Assembly (NCBI RefSeq): GCF_029227915.1
Contig: NC_079875.1
Coordinates: forward strand, 2,852,001 to 2,916,000
Source: Hydractinia symbiolongicarpus
Taxonomy: Eukaryota > Cnidaria > Hydrozoa > Anthoathecata > Hydractiniidae
Direction of reading: 5' to 3'
Length of the DNA stretch: 64,000 nucleotides
Under the pieces are notes generated by a model. The model had not been told where the DNA came from. It did no database searches and saw nothing but the letters and a program-made list of their open reading frames with translations. Both the position numbers and the translations under genes were made by a program. The first letter of the stretch is position 1. Every line of letters begins with the position of its first letter. This document shows positions 9,853-23,343 of this stretch, one piece after another.

Positions 9853-12830
9853 GATTGGTCCCACAGTAACAAATACCCTTTTTATCTAAATTTTGAAATG
9901 AAACTCTACCACAGCACCCAGTGTAATCGCTGAGATACAGCAATCATGTCATATTAAGAAGAATGTTATTTTTTAGAGTCTAATTGTGTCATTTATCTCA
10001 TTTATAAAGTCAAAGTCCAAAAGCAGTTCAATAAAGTCCCACAGTCAATGGTTTAACTGGTAAAAACGATGCAACCTAATAATGTCAAAAGAATATCGCT
10101 AAATACATGTTGGTACGAATATGAGACGCAAGCGTTGTACCTGAAACGAACTGATACCGTTAGAAAGTCAATGAAATGTAGTTTTGGAAACTGTCTCTAT
10201 TTTCTCAGCGCGCGCTAACAGCTAGTATTGGTCCCACAGTAACAAATGACTTATTTATCTAAATTTTTAAAGGAAACTCTACCACTGCGCCCAGTGTAAT
10301 CGCTGAGATAAAGCAATCATGTCAAATTAAGAAGAATGTTATTTTTTAGAGTCCAATTGTGTCATTTATCTCATTTATAAAGTCAAAGTTCAAAATCAGT
10401 TCAATTAAGTCTCACAGTCAATCGTTTTACTGTTAAAAGCGATGCACGCTAGTAATGTCAGAAAAATATCGCTAAATCCATGTTGGTACAAATATGAGAC
10501 GAAAGCGTTGTACCTGAATTGGAATGATACCGTTAGAAAGTCAATGAAATGTAGTTTTGGAAACTGTCTCCATTTTCTCGGCGCGCGCTAACGGCTAGGA
10601 TTGGTCCCACAATAACAAATGACTTATTTATGTAAATATTTAAATGAAACTCTACCAGAGCGCCCAGTGTAATCGCTAAGATACAGCAATGATGTCAAAA
10701 TAAGTAGAATGTTATTTTTCAGAGTCCAATTGTGTCATTTATCTCATTTATAAAGTCAAAGTCCAAAATCAGTTCATATATGTCTCACAGTCAATCGTTT
10801 CACTGTTAAAAGCGATGCAACCTAGTAATGTCTAAAAAATATCGCTAAATACATGTTGGTACGAGTATGAGACGCAGGGGTTGTACCTGAAACGAACTGA
10901 TACCGTTAGAAAGTCAATGAAACGTAGTTTTGGAAACTGTCTCTATTTTCTCAGCGCGCGCTAACGGCTAGGATTGGTCCCACAGTAACAAATACCCTTT
11001 TTATCTAAATTTTGAAATGAAACTCTACCACAGCACCCAGTGTAATCGCTGAGATACAGCAATCATGTCATATTAAAAAGAATGTTATTTTTTAGAGTCC
11101 AATTGTGTCATTTATCTCATTTATAAAGTCAAAGTCCAAAATCAGTTCAATTAAGTCTCACAGTCAATCGTTTCACTGTTAAAAGCGATGCAAGCTAGTA
11201 ATGTCAGAAAAATATCGCTAAATACATGTTGGTACAAATATAAGACGCAAGCGTTTTACCTGAAACGAACTGATACCGTTACAAAGTCAATGAAATGTAG
11301 TTTTAGAAACTGTCTCTATTTTTTCAGCGCGCGGTAACGGCTAGTATTGGTCCAACAGTAACAAATGACTTATTTATCTAAATTTTTAAATGAAACGCTA
11401 CGACAGCGCCCAATTTAATCGCTGAGTTCCAGCAATCAAGTCAAATTACGAAGAATGTTATTTTTTAGAGTACAATTGTGTCATTTATCTCATTTATAAA
11501 GTCAAAATCCAAAATCAGTTCAATTAAGTCTCACAGTCAATCGTTTCACTGTTAAAAGCGATGCAAGCTAGTAATGTCAGAAAAATATCGCTAAATACAT
11601 GTTGGTACGAATATGAGACGCAAGCGTTGTACCTAAAACGAACTGATACCGTTAAAAAGTCAATGAGAGGTAGTTTTGGAAACTGTCTCTATTTTCTCAG
11701 CGTTCGCTAACGGCAAGGATTGGTCCCACAGTAACAAATGATTTATTTATTTAAATTTTTAAATGAAACGCTACCTCAGCGCCCAGTGTAATCGCTGAGA
11801 TACAGCAATCATGTCACATTAAGAAGAATGTTATTTTTTAGAGTCCAATTGTGTCATTTATCACATTTATAAAGTCAAAGTCCAAAATCAGTTCAATTAA
11901 GTCTCACAGTCAATCGTTTCACTGTTAAAAGCGATGCAAGCTAGTAATGTCAGAAAAATATCGCTAAATACATGTTGGTACGAATATGAGACGCAAGCGT
12001 TGTACCTGAAACGAACTGATACCGTTAGAAAGTCAATGAAATGTAGTTTTGGAAACTGTCTCTATTTTCTCAGCGCGCGCTAACAGCTAGTATTGGTCCC
12101 ACAGTAACAAATGACTTATTTATCTAAATTTTTAAAGGAAACTCTACCACTGCGCCCAGTGTAATCGCTGAGATACAGCAATCATGTCAAATTAAGAAGA
12201 ATTTTTAGAGATCAATTGTGTCATTTATCTCATTTATAAAGTCAAAGTCCAAAATCAGTTCAATTAAGTCTCACAGTCAATCGTTTCACTGTTAGAAGTG
12301 GTGCAAGCTAGTAATGTCAGAAACATATCGCTGAATACATATTGGTACGAATTTGTTAGTCAACCGTTGTTACTCAAACGGACTGATGCCGTTAGAAAGT
12401 CCATGAAATGTATTTTTTAAATCTGTCTGAATTTCTTCAGCGCGCGCTAACTGCTAGGATTGGTCCCACAGTACAAATTGACTTAATTATCTAAATTTTT
12501 AAACAAAGCGCTGCCACAGCGCCCTGTGCAACTGCTGAGTTCCAGTAATCAAGTCAAATTAAGAAGAATGTTATTTTTTGGAGTCCAATTGTGTCATTTA
12601 TCTCATTTATAAAGACAATGTGCAAAATCAGTTCAATTAAGTCCCACAGTCAATATCTTCACGGTTAAAAGCGATGCAAGCTATTAATGTCAGAAAAATA
12701 TCGCTAAATACATGTTGGAACGAATATGTGACGCCACCGTTGTAGCTTAAACGGTCTGATACCGTTAGAAATTCAATGAAATGTAGTTTATGTAACTGTG
12801 TCTTTTTCCCCAGCGCGCGCTGACGGCTAG
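9480..12830 (+). repeat. Nine-monomer unit R-P-Q-R-P-S-T-Q-U, copy 1
   Basis: It has the same monomer order as 17681-21037 (offset 8,201 bp up to the T monomer) and 23344-26700. This copy has more private changes than the other two, for example CTGAATTGGAATG near 10516 where the others read CTGAAACGGAATG, and a 6 bp loss near 12205. It looks like the older or less recently homogenised member. Confidence 0.82.
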
Positions 12831-14555
12831 GATTGGTCCCACAGAAAAAAATGACTTATTTATCTAAATTTTTAAATAAAGCGCTACCACAGCGCCCAGT
12901 GTAATCGCTGAGTTCCAGTAATCAAGTCAAGTTAAGAATAAAGTTATTTCTTGGAGTACACTTGCCACATTTGTTACATTCACAAGGTCAAAGTCCTAAA
13001 TCAGTTCAATTAAGTCTCACAGTCAATCATTTCACTGTTAAAAGCGATGCAAGCTAGTAATGTCAGAAAAATATCGCTAAATACATGTTGGTACGAATAT
13101 GAGACGCAAGCGTTGTACCTAAAACGAACTGATACCGTTAAAAAGTCAATGAAATGTAGTTTTGGAAACTGTCTCTATTTTCTCAGCGTTCGCTAACGGC
13201 AAGGATTGGTCCCACAGTAACAAATGATTTATTTATTTAAATTTTTAAATGAAACGCTACCTCAGCGCCCAGTGTAATCGCTGAGATACAGCAATCATGT
13301 CACATTAAGAAGAATGTTATTTTTTAGAGTCCAATTGTGTCATTTATCACATTTATAAAGTCAAAGTCCAAAATCAGTTCAATTAAGTCTCACAGTCAAT
13401 CGTTTCACTGTTAAAAGCGATGCAAGCTAGTAATGTCAGAAAAATATCGCTAAATACATGTTGGTACGAATATGAGACGCAAGCGTTGTACCTGAAACGA
13501 ACTGATACCGTTAGAAAGTCAATGAAATGTAGTTTTGGAAACTGTCTCTATTTTCTCAGCGCGCGCTAACAGCTAGTATTGGTCCCACAGTAACAAATGA
13601 CTTATTTATCTAAATTTTTAAAGGAAACTCTACCACTGCGCCCAGTGTAATCGCTGAGATACAGCAATCATGTCAAATTAAGAAGAATGTTATTTTTTAG
13701 AGATCAATTGTGTCATTTATCTCATTTATAAAGTCAAAGTCCAAAATCAGTTCAATTAAGTCTCACAGTCAATCGTTTCACTGTTAGAAGTGGTGCAAGA
13801 TAGTAATGTCAGAAACATATCGCTGAATACATATTGGTACGAATTTGTTAGTCAACCGTTGTTACTCAAACGGACTGATGCCGTTAGAAAGTCCATGAAA
13901 TGTATTTTTTAAATCTGTCTGAATTTCTTCAGCGCGCGCTAACTGCTAGGATTGGTCCCACAGTACAAATTGACTTAATTATCTAAATTTTTAAACAAAG
14001 CGCTGCCACAGCGCCCTGTGCAACTGCTGAGTTCCAGTAATCAAGTCAAATTAAGAAGAATGTTATTTTTTGGAGTCCAATTGTGTCATTTATCTCATTT
14101 ATAAAGACAATGTGCAAAATCAGTTCAATTAAGTCCCACAGTCAATATCTTCACGGTTAAAAGCGATGCAAGCTATTAATGTCAGAAAAATATCGCTAAA
14201 TACATGTTGGAACGAATATGTGACGCCACCGTTGTAGCTTAAACGGTCTGATACCGTTAGAAATTCAATGAAATGTAGTTTATGTAACTGTGTCTTTTTC
14301 CCCAGCGCGCGCTGACGGCTAGGATTGGTCCCACAGAAAAAAATGACTTATTTATCTAAATTTTTAAATAAAGCGCTACCACAGCGCCCAGTGTAATCGC
14401 TGAGTTCCAGTAATCAAGTCAAGTTAAGAATAAAGTTATTTCTTGGAGTACACTTGCCACATTTGTTACATTCACAAGGTCAAAGTCCTAAATCAGTTCA
14501 ATTAAGTCTCACAGTCAATCATTTCACTGTTAAAAGCGATGCAAGCTAGTAATGT
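11540..14555 (+). repeat. 1,492 bp tandem duplication of T-Q-U-V
   Basis: Starts 11718, 12091, 12458, 12831 are repeated as 13204, 13577, 13950, 14323. The offset is 1,492 bp (4 x 373), or 1,486 across the 6 bp loss in the first Q. Shared markers include CCGTTAAAAAGTC before T and GTTAGAAGTGGTGCAAG before U. The tracts part at 14556, where AATGTCAG becomes AATGTAAG. Confidence 0.85.
12091..12457 (+). repeat. 367 bp monomer with a 6 bp deletion
   Basis: Near 12201-12206 the sequence reads AAGAATTTTTAGAG. Its duplicate at 13577 and most other monomers read AAGAATGTTATTTTTTAG. The loss of six bases accounts for the 367 bp spacing. It is one of very few small indels in the window and arose after the T-Q-U-V duplication, because the sister copy is intact. 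Confidence 0.88.
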
Positions 14556-15068
14556 AAGAAAAATATCGGTAAATACATGTTGGTACGAATATGAGACGCA
14601 AGCGTTGTACTTGAAACGGACTGATTCCTTTAGAAAGTCAATGAAATGTAGTTTTGGAAACTGTCTCTATTTTCTCAGCGCGCGCTAACGGCTAGGATTA
14701 GTCCCACAGTAACAAATGACTTATTTATCTAAATTTTTAAATGAAACACTACCACAGCGTCCAGTGTAATCGCTGAGATATAGCAATCATGTCAAATTAA
14801 GAAGAATGTTATTTTTTAGAGTCCAATTGTGTCATTTATCTCATTTATAAAGTCAAAGTCCAAAATCAGTTCATTTAAGTCTCACAGTCAATCGTTTCAC
14901 TGTTAAAAGCGATGCAACCTAGTAATGTCTGAAAAATATCGCTAAATACATGTTGGTACGAATATGAGACACAGGCGTTGTACCTGAAACGAACTGATAC
15001 CGTTAGAAAGTCAATGAAATGTAGTTTTGGAAACTGTCTCTATTTTCTCAGCGCGCGCTAACGGCTAG

Positions 15069-15815
15069 GATTGGTCCCACAGTAACAAATGACCTTTTTA
15101 TCTAAATTTTGAAATGAAACTTTACCACAGCGCCCAGTGTAATCGCTGAGATACAGCAATCATGTCACATTAAGAAGAATGTTATTTTTTAGAGTCCAAT
15201 TGTGTCATTTATGTTATTTATAAAGTCAAAGTCCAAAATCAGTTCAATTAAGTCTCACAGTCAATCGTTTCACTGTTAAAAGCGATGCAAGCTAGTAATG
15301 TCAGAAAAATATCGCCAAATACATGTTGGTACGAATATGAGACACAGGCGTTGTACCTGAAACGAACTGATACCGTTAGAAAGTCAATGAAATATAGTTT
15401 TGGAAACTGTCTCTATTTTCTCAGCGCGCGCTAACGGCTAGGATTGGTCCCACAGTAACAAATGACCTTTTTATCTAAATTTTGAAATGAAACTTTACCA
15501 CAGCGCCCAGTGTAATCGCTGAGATACAGCAATCATGTCACATTAAGAAGAATGTTATTTTTTAGAGTCCAATTGTGTCATTTATCTCATTTATAAAGTC
15601 AAAGTCCAAAATCAGTTCAATTAAGTCTCACAGTCAATCGTTTCACTTTTAAAAGCGGTGCAAGCTAGTAATGTCAGAAACATATCGCTTAATACATATT
15701 GGTACGAATTTGTGACGCAACCGTTGTTACTCAAACGGACTGATGCCGTTAGAAAATCCATGAAATATTAGTTTTTAAATCTGTCTCAATTTCTTCAGCG
15801 CGCGCTAACTGCTAG
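15069..15815 (+). repeat. Adjacent pair of type X monomers
   Basis: Monomers at 15069 and 15442 both have ATGACCTTTTTATC, TTTTGAAATG and CATGTCACATTAAG. The monomer ends before each share GAGACACAGGCG. This is a single-monomer tandem duplication. The second X ends as U' (GTTTTTAAATCTG), with CACTTTTAAAAGCGG near 15646. That join recurs at 28836. Confidence 0.78.
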
Positions 15816-17680
15816 GATTGGTCCCACAGTACAAATTGACTTAATTATCTAATTTTTTAAACAAAGCGATGCCACAGCACCCTGAGCAACTGCTAAGTTC
15901 CAGTAATCAAGTCAAATTAAGAAGAATGTTATTTTTTGGAGTCCAATTGTGTCATTTATCTCATTTATAAAGACAATATGCAAAATCAGTTCAATTAAGT
16001 CCCACAGGCTATCTCTTCACTGTTAAAAGCGATGCAAGCTAGTAATGTCAGAAAAATATCGCTAAATACATGTTGGTACAAATATGAGACGCAAGCGTTT
16101 TACCTGAAACGAACTGATACCGTTAGAAAGTCAATGAAATGTAGTTTTGGAAACTGTCTCTATTTTTTCAGCGCGCGGTAACGGCTAGTATTGGTCCAAC
16201 AGTAACAAATGACTTATTTATCTAAATTTTTAAATGAAACGCTACGACAGCGCCCAATTTAATCGCTGAGTTCCAGCAATCAAGTCAAATTACGAAGAAT
16301 GTTATTTTTTAGAGTCCAATTGTGTCATTTATCTCATTTATAAAGTCAAAGTCCAAAATCAGTTCAATTAAGTCTCACAGTCAATCGTTTCACTGTTAAA
16401 AGCGATGCAAGCTAGTAATGTCAGAAAAATATCGCTAAATACATGTTGGTACGAATATGAGACGCAAGCGTTGTACCTAAAACGAACTGATACCGTTAGA
16501 AAGTCAATGAAATGTAGTTTTGGAAACTGTCTCTATTTTCTCAGCGTTCGCTAACGACAAGGATTGGTCCCACAGTAACAAATGATTTATTTATTTAAAT
16601 TTTTAAATGAAACGCTACCTCAGCGCCCAGTGTAATCGCTGAGATACAGCAATCATGTCACATTAAGAAGAATGTTATTTTTTAGAGTCCAATTGTGTCA
16701 TTTATCACATTTATAAAGTCAAAGTCCAAAATCAGTTCAATTAAGTCTCACAGTCAATCGTTTCACTGTTAAAAGCGATGCAAGCTAGTAATGTCAGAAA
16801 AATATCGCTAAATACATGTTGGTACGAATATGAGACGCAAGCGTTGTACCTGAAACGAACTGATACCGTTAGAAAGTCAATGAAATGTAGTTTTGGAAAC
16901 TGTCTCTATTTTCTCAGCGCGCGCTAACAGCTAGTATTGGTCCCACATTAACAAATGACTTATTTATCTAACTTTTTAAAGGAAACTCTACCACTGCGCC
17001 CAGTGTAATCGCTGAGATACAGCAATCATGTCAAATTAAGAAGAATGTTATTTTTTAGAGTCCAATTGTGTCATTTAACTCATTTATAAAGTCAAAGTCC
17101 AAAATCAGTTCAATTAAGTCTCACAGTCAATCTTTTCACTGTTAAAAGTGGTGCAAGCAAGTAATGTCAGAAACATATCGCTGAATACATATTGGTACGA
17201 ATTTGTGAGTCAACCGTTGTTACTCAAACGGACTGATGCCGTTAGAAAGTCCATGAAATGTATTTTTTAAATCTGTCTGAATTTCTTCAGCGCGCGCTAA
17301 CTGCTAGGATTGGTCCCACAGTACAAATTGACTTAATTATCTAAATTTTTAAACAAAGCGCTGCCACAGCGCCCTGTGCAACTGCTGAGTTCCAGTAATC
17401 AAGTCAAATTAAGAAGAATGTTGTTTTTTGGAGTCCAATTGAGTCATTTTTCTCATTTATAAAGACAATGTGCAAAATCAGTTCAATTAAGTCCCACAGT
17501 CAATCTCTTCACGGTTAAAAGCGATGCAAGCTATTAATGTCAGAAAAATATCGCTAAATACATGTTGGAACGAATATGTGACGCCACCGTTGTAGCTTAA
17601 ACGGACTGATACCGTTAGAAATTCAATGAAATGTAGTTTATGTAACTGTGTCTTTTTCCCCAGCGCGCGGTAACGGCTAG
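15816..17680 (+). repeat. U'-S-T-Q-U segment, reused at 29008
   Basis: Starts are 15816, 16189, 16562, 16935 and 17308. U' is a U variant with AGCGATGCCACAGCACCCTG. The first three monomers reappear at 29008, 29381 and 29754, all at offset 13,192 bp. The U at 17308 reappears at 30127 (offset 12,819), so the later copy lost the Q monomer. Confidence 0.8.
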
Positions 17681-20600
17681 GATTGGTCCCACAATAACAA
17701 ATGACTTATTTATGTAAATATTTAAATGAAACTCTACCAGAGCGCCCAGTGTAATCGCTAAGATACAGCAATCATGTCAAAATAAGAAGAATGTTATTTT
17801 TCAGAGTCCAATTGTGTCATTTATCTCATTTATAAAGTCAAAGTCCAAAATCAGTTCATATAAGTCTCACAGTCAATCGTTTCACTGTTAAAAGCGATGC
17901 AACCTAGTAATGTCTGAAAAATATCGCTAAATACATGTTGGTACAAATATGAGACGCAGGCGTTGTACCTGAAACGAACTGATACCGTTAGAAAGTCAAT
18001 GAAACGTAGTTTTGGAAACTGTCTCTATTTTCTCAGCGCGCGCTAACGGCTAGGATTGGTCCCACAGTAACAAATACCCTTTTTATCTAAATTTTGAAAT
18101 GAAACTCTACCACAGCACCCAGTGTAATCGCTGAGATACAGCAATCATGTCATATTAAGAAGAATGTTATTTTTTAGAGTCTAATTGTGTCATTTATCTC
18201 ATTTATAAAGTCAAAGTCCAAAAGCAGTTCAATAAAGTCCCACAGTCAATGGTTTAACTGGTAAAAACGATGCAACCTAATAATGTCAAAAGAATATCGC
18301 TAAATACATGTTGGTACGAATATGAGACGCAAGCGTTGTACCTGAAACGAACTGATACCGTTAGAAAGTCAATGAAATGTAGTTTTGGAAACTGTCTCTA
18401 TTTTCTCAGCGCGCGCTAACAGCTAGTATTGGTCCCACAGTAACAAATGACTTATTTATCTAAATTTTTAAAGGAAACTCTACCACTGCGCCCAGTGTAA
18501 TCGCTGAGATACAGCAATCATGTCAAATTAAGAAGAATGTTATTTTTTAGAGTCCAATTGTGTCATTTATCTCATTTATAAAGTCAAAGTCCAAAATCAG
18601 TTCAATTAAGTCTCACAGTCAATCGTTTTACTGTTAAAAGCGATGCAAGCTAGTAATGTCAGAAAAATATCGCTAAATCCATGTTGGTACAAATATGAGA
18701 CGAAAGCGTTGTACCTGAAACGGAATGATACCGTTAGATAGTCAATGAAATGTAGTTTTGGAAACTGTCTCCATTTTCTCGGCGCGCGCTAACGGCTAGG
18801 ATTGGTCCCACAATAACAAATGACTTATTTATGTAAATATTTAAATGAAACTCTACCAGAGCGCCCAGTGTAATCGCTAAGATACAGCAATCATGTCAAA
18901 ATAAGTAGAATGTTATTTTTCAGAGTCCAATTGTGTCATTTATCTCATTTATAAAGTCAAAGTCCAAAATCAGTTCATATAAGTCTCACAGTCAATCGTT
19001 TCACTGTTAAAAGCGATGCAACCTAGTAATGTCTGAAAAATATCGCTAAATACATGTTGGTACGAGTATGAGACGCAGGGGTTGTACCTGAAACGAACTG
19101 ATACCGTTAGAAAGTCAATGAAACGTAGTTTTGGAAACTGTCTCTATTTTCTCAGCGCGCGCTAACGGCTAGGATTGGTCCCACAGTAACAAATACCCTT
19201 TTTATCTAAATTTTGAAATGAAACTCTACCACAGCACCCAGTGTAATCGCTGAGATACAGCAATCATGTCATATTAAGAAGAATGTTATTTTTTAGAGTC
19301 CAATTGTGTCATTTATCCCATTTATAAAGTCAAAGTCCAAAATCAGTTCAATTAAGTCTCACAGTCAATCGTTTCACTGTTAAAAGCGATGCAAGCTAGT
19401 AATGTCAGAAAAATATCGCTAAATACATGTTGGTACAAATATGAGACGCAAGCGTTTTACCTGAAACGAACTGATACCGTTAGAAAGTCAATGAAATGTA
19501 GTTTTAGAAACTGTCTCTATTTTTTCAGCGCGCGGTAACGGCTAGTATTGGTCCAACAGTAACAAATGACTTATTTATCTAAATTTTTAAATGAAACGCT
19601 ACGACAGCGCCCAATTTAATCGCTGAGTTCCAGCAATCAAGTCAAATTACGAAGAATGTTATTTTTTAGAGTACAATTGTGTCATTTATCTCATTTATAA
19701 AGTCAAAATCCAAAATCAGTTCAATTAAGTCTCACAGTCAATCGTTTCACTGTTAAAAGCGATGCAAGCTAGTAATGTCAGAAAAATATCGCTAAATACA
19801 TGTTGGTACGAATATGAGACGCAAGCGTTGTACCTAAAACGAACTGATACCGTTAAAAAGTCAATGAAATGTAGTTTTGGAAACTGTCTCTATTTTCTCA
19901 GCGTTCGCTAACGGCAAGGATTGGTCCCACAGTAACAAATGATTTATTTATTTAAATTTTTAAATGAAACGCTACCTCAGCGCCCAGTGTAATCGCTGAG
20001 ATACAGCAATCATGTCACATTAAGAAGAATGTTATTTTTTAGAGTCCAATTGTGTCATTTATCACATTTATAAAGTCAAAGTCCAAAATCAGTACAATTA
20101 AGTCTCACAGTCAATCGTTTGACTGTTAAAAGCGATGCAAGCTAGTAATGTCAGAACAATATCGCTAAATACATGTTGGTACGAATATGAGACGCAAGCG
20201 TTGTACCTGAAACGAACTGATACCGTTAGAAAGTCAATGAAATGTAGTTTTGGAAACTGTCTCTATTTTCTCAGCGCGCGCTAACAGCTAGTATTGGTCC
20301 CACAGTAACAAATGACTTATTTATCTAAATTTTTAAAGGAAACTCTACCACTGCGCCCAGTGTAATCGCTGAGATACAGCAATCATGTCAAATTAAGAAG
20401 AATGTTATTTTTTAGAGTTCAATTGTGTCATTTATCTCATTTATAAAGTCAAAGTCCAACATCAGTTCAATTAAGTCTCACAGTCAATCGTTTCACTGTT
20501 AGAAGTGGTGCAAGCTAGTAATGTCAGAAACATATCGCTGAATACATATTGGTACGAATTTGTGAGTCAACCGTTGTTACTCAAACGGACTGATGCCGTT

Positions 20601-21037
20601 AGAAAGTCCATGAAATGTATTTTTTAAATCTGTCTGAATTTCTTCAGCGCGCGCTAACTGCTAGGATTGGTCCCACAGTACAAATTGACTTAATTATCTA
20701 AATTTTTAAACAAAGCGCTGCCACAGCGCCCTGTGCAACTGCTGAGTTCCAGTAATCAAGTCAAATTAAGAAGAATGTTATTTTTTGGAGTCCAATTGTG
20801 TCATTTATCTCATTTATAAAGACAATGTGCAACATCAGTTCAATTAAATCCCACAGTCAATATCTTCACGGTTAAAAGCGATGCAAGCTATTAATGTCAG
20901 AAAAATATCGCTAAATACATGTTGGAACGAATATGTGACGCCACCGTTGTAGCTTAAACGGACTGATACCGTTAGAAATTCAATGAAATGTAGTTTTAGA
21001 AACTGTCTCTATTTTTTCAGCGCGCGGTAACGGCTAG
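17681..21037 (+). repeat. Nine-monomer unit R-P-Q-R-P-S-T-Q-U, copy 2
   Basis: Starts are 17681, 18054, 18427, 18800, 19173, 19546, 19919, 20292 and 20665, each 373 bp apart. It lies inside the first half of the 5,663 bp duplication. It is preceded by U (17308), whose end joins R through a chimeric CCCCAGCGCGCGGTAACGG terminus. Confidence 0.85.
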
Positions 21038-21478
21038 TATTGGTCCAACAGTAACAAATGACTTATTTATCTAAATTTTTAAATGAAACGCTACGACAGC
21101 GCCCAATTTAATCGCTGAGTTCCAGCAATCAAGTCAAATTACGAAGAATGTTATTTTTTAGAGTACAATTGTGTCATTTATCTCATTTATAAAGTCAAAA
21201 TCCAAATTAAGAAGAATGTTATTTTTTAGAGTTCAATTGTGTCATTTATCTCATTTATAAAGTCAAAGTCCAAAATCAGTTCAATTAAGTCCCACAGTCA
21301 ATCGTTTCACTGTTAGAAGTGGTGCAAGCTAGTAATGTCAGAAACATATCGCTGAATACATATTGGTACGAATTTGTGAGTCAACCGTTGTTACTCAAAC
21401 GGACTGATGCCGTTAGAAAGTCCATGAAATGTATTTTTTAAATCTGTCTGAATTTCTTCAGCGCGCGCTAACTGCTAG
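21038..21478 (+). repeat. 441 bp monomer S* with a 68 bp out-of-register duplication
   Basis: The segment 21138-21205 is followed by a second version at 21206-21273. The first half has TAGAGTACAATTG and TCAAAATCC, as in S. The second has TAGAGTTCAATTG, as in the Q monomer at 20292. The join, AATCCAAATTAAG, falls on a short shared CAAA. This is a fusion of two different monomers paired 68 bp out of phase, unlike almost every other exchange here. Confidence 0.92.
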
Positions 21479-22224
21479 GATTGGTCCCACAGTACAAATT
21501 GACTTAATTATCTAAATTTTTAAACAAAGCGCTGCCACAGCGCCCTGTGCAACTGCTGAGTTCCAGTAATCAAGTCAAATTAAGAAGAATGTTATTTTTT
21601 GGAGTCCAATTGTGTCATTTATCTCATTTATAAAGACAATGTGCAACATCAGTTCAATTAAATCCCACAGTCAATATCTTCACGGTTAAAAGCGATGCAA
21701 GCTATTAATGTCAGAAAAATATCGCTAAATACATGTTGGAACGAATATGTGACGCCACCGTTGTAGCTTAAACGGACTGATACCGTTAGAAATTCAATGA
21801 AATGTAGTTTATGTAACTGTGTCTTTTTCCCCAGCGCGCGCTGACGGCTAGGATTGGTCCCACAGAAAAAAATGACTTATTTATCTAAATTTTTAAATAA
21901 AGCGCTACCACAGCGCCCAGTGTAATCGCTGAGTTCCAGTAATCAAGTCCATTTAAGAATAAAGTTATTTCTTGGAGTACACTTGCCACATTTGTTACAT
22001 TCACAAGGTCAAAGTCCTAAATCAGTTCAATTAAGTCTCACAGTCAATCATTTCACTGTTAAAAGCGATGCAAGCTAGTAATGTAAGAAAAATATCGGTA
22101 AATACATGTTGGTACGAATATGAGACGCAAGCGTTGTACTTGAAACGGACTGATTCCTTTAGAAAGTCAATGAAATGTAGTTTTGGAAACTGTCTCTATT
22201 TTCTCAGCGCGCGCTAACGGCTAG

Positions 22225-22597
22225 GATTGGTCCCACAGTAACAAATGACTTATTTATCTAAATTTTTAAATGAAACGCTACCACAGCGTCCAGTGTAATC
22301 GCTGAGATACAGCAATCATGTCAAATTAAGAAGAATGTTATTTTTTAGAGTCCAATTGTGTCATTTATCTCATTTATAAAGTCAAAGTCCAAAATCAGTT
22401 CATATAAGTCTCACAGTCAATCGTTTCACTGTTAAAAGCGATGCAACCTAGTAATGTCTGAAAAATATCGCTAAATACATGTTGGTACGAATATGAGACG
22501 CAAGCGTTGTACTTGAAACGGACTGATTCCTTTAGAAAGTCAATGAAATGTAGTTTTGGAAACTGTCTCTATTTTCTCAGCGCGCGCTAACGGCTAG
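22225..22597 (+). repeat. Representative monomer (373 bp, type W)
   Basis: This copy is close to the window-wide consensus and serves as a reference. In order it holds: the anchor GATTGGTCCCACAG; an AT-rich stretch with ATTTATCTAAATTTTTAAAT; a GC-richer CGCTACCACAGCG element; GTAATCGCTGAGATACAGC; the 59 bp switch box (here the ATTTATCTCATTTATAAAG form); CAGTCAATCGTTTCACTG, which contains an ACAGT/ACTGT dyad; CTAAATACATGTTGGTACG; a second switching block GACGCAAGCGTTGTAC; the AACGG/CCGTT region (damaged in this copy as TTCCTTT); a pyrimidine-rich CTGTCTCTATTTTCTCAG; and a CpG run GCGCGCGCTAACGG. It has 67 C, 66 G and 14 CpG. No open frame of useful length crosses it. Confidence 0.9.
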
Positions 22598-22970
22598 GAT
22601 TGGTCCCACAGTAACAAATGACTTATTTATCTAAATTTTTAAATGAAACGCTACCACAGCGTCCAGTGTAATCGCTGAGATACAGCAATCATGTCAAATT
22701 AAGAAGAATGTTATTTTTTAGAGTCCAATTGTGTCATTTATCTCATTTATAAAGTCAAAGTCCAAAATCAGTTCAATTAAGTCTCACAGTCAATCTTTTC
22801 ACTGTTAAAAGTGGTGCAAGCAAGTAATGTCAGAAACATATCGCTGAATACATATTGGTACGAATTTGTGAGTCAACCGTTGTTACTCAAACGGACTGAT
22901 GCCGTTAGAAAGTCCATGAAATGTATTTTTTAAATCTGTCTGAATTTCTTCAGCGCGCGCTAACTGCTAG
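22225..22970 (+). repeat. Adjacent pair of type W monomers at the 5.66 kb junction
   Basis: The monomers at 22225 and 22598 are nearly alike (CAGCGTCCAG; preceding ends with GTACTTGAAACGG and GATTCCTTTAG). The second changes near its end to U-type sequence (AATCTTTTCACTG, AAGTGGTGCAAGCAAG), matching 17131-17165. It is the junction monomer between the two halves of the large duplication. Only one W stands at the matching place in the second half (27888). Confidence 0.82.
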
Positions 22971-23343
22971 GATTGGTCCCACAGTACAAATTGACTTAAT
23001 TATCTAAATTTTTAAACAAAGCGCTGCCACAGCGCCCTGTGCAACTGCTGAGTTCCAGTAATCAAGTCAAATTAAGAAGAATGCTGTTTTTTGGAGTCCA
23101 ATTGAGTCATTTTTCTCATTTATAAAGACAATGTGCAAAATCAGTTCAATTAAGTCCCACAGTCAATCTCTTCACGGTTAAAAGCGATGCAAGCTATTAA
23201 TGTCAGAAAAATATCGCTAAATACATGTTGGAACGAATATGTGACGCCACCGTTGTAGCTTAAACGGACTGATACCGTTAGAAATTCAATGAAATGTAGT
23301 TTATGTAACTGTGTCTTTTTCCCCAGCGCGCGGTAACGGCTAG

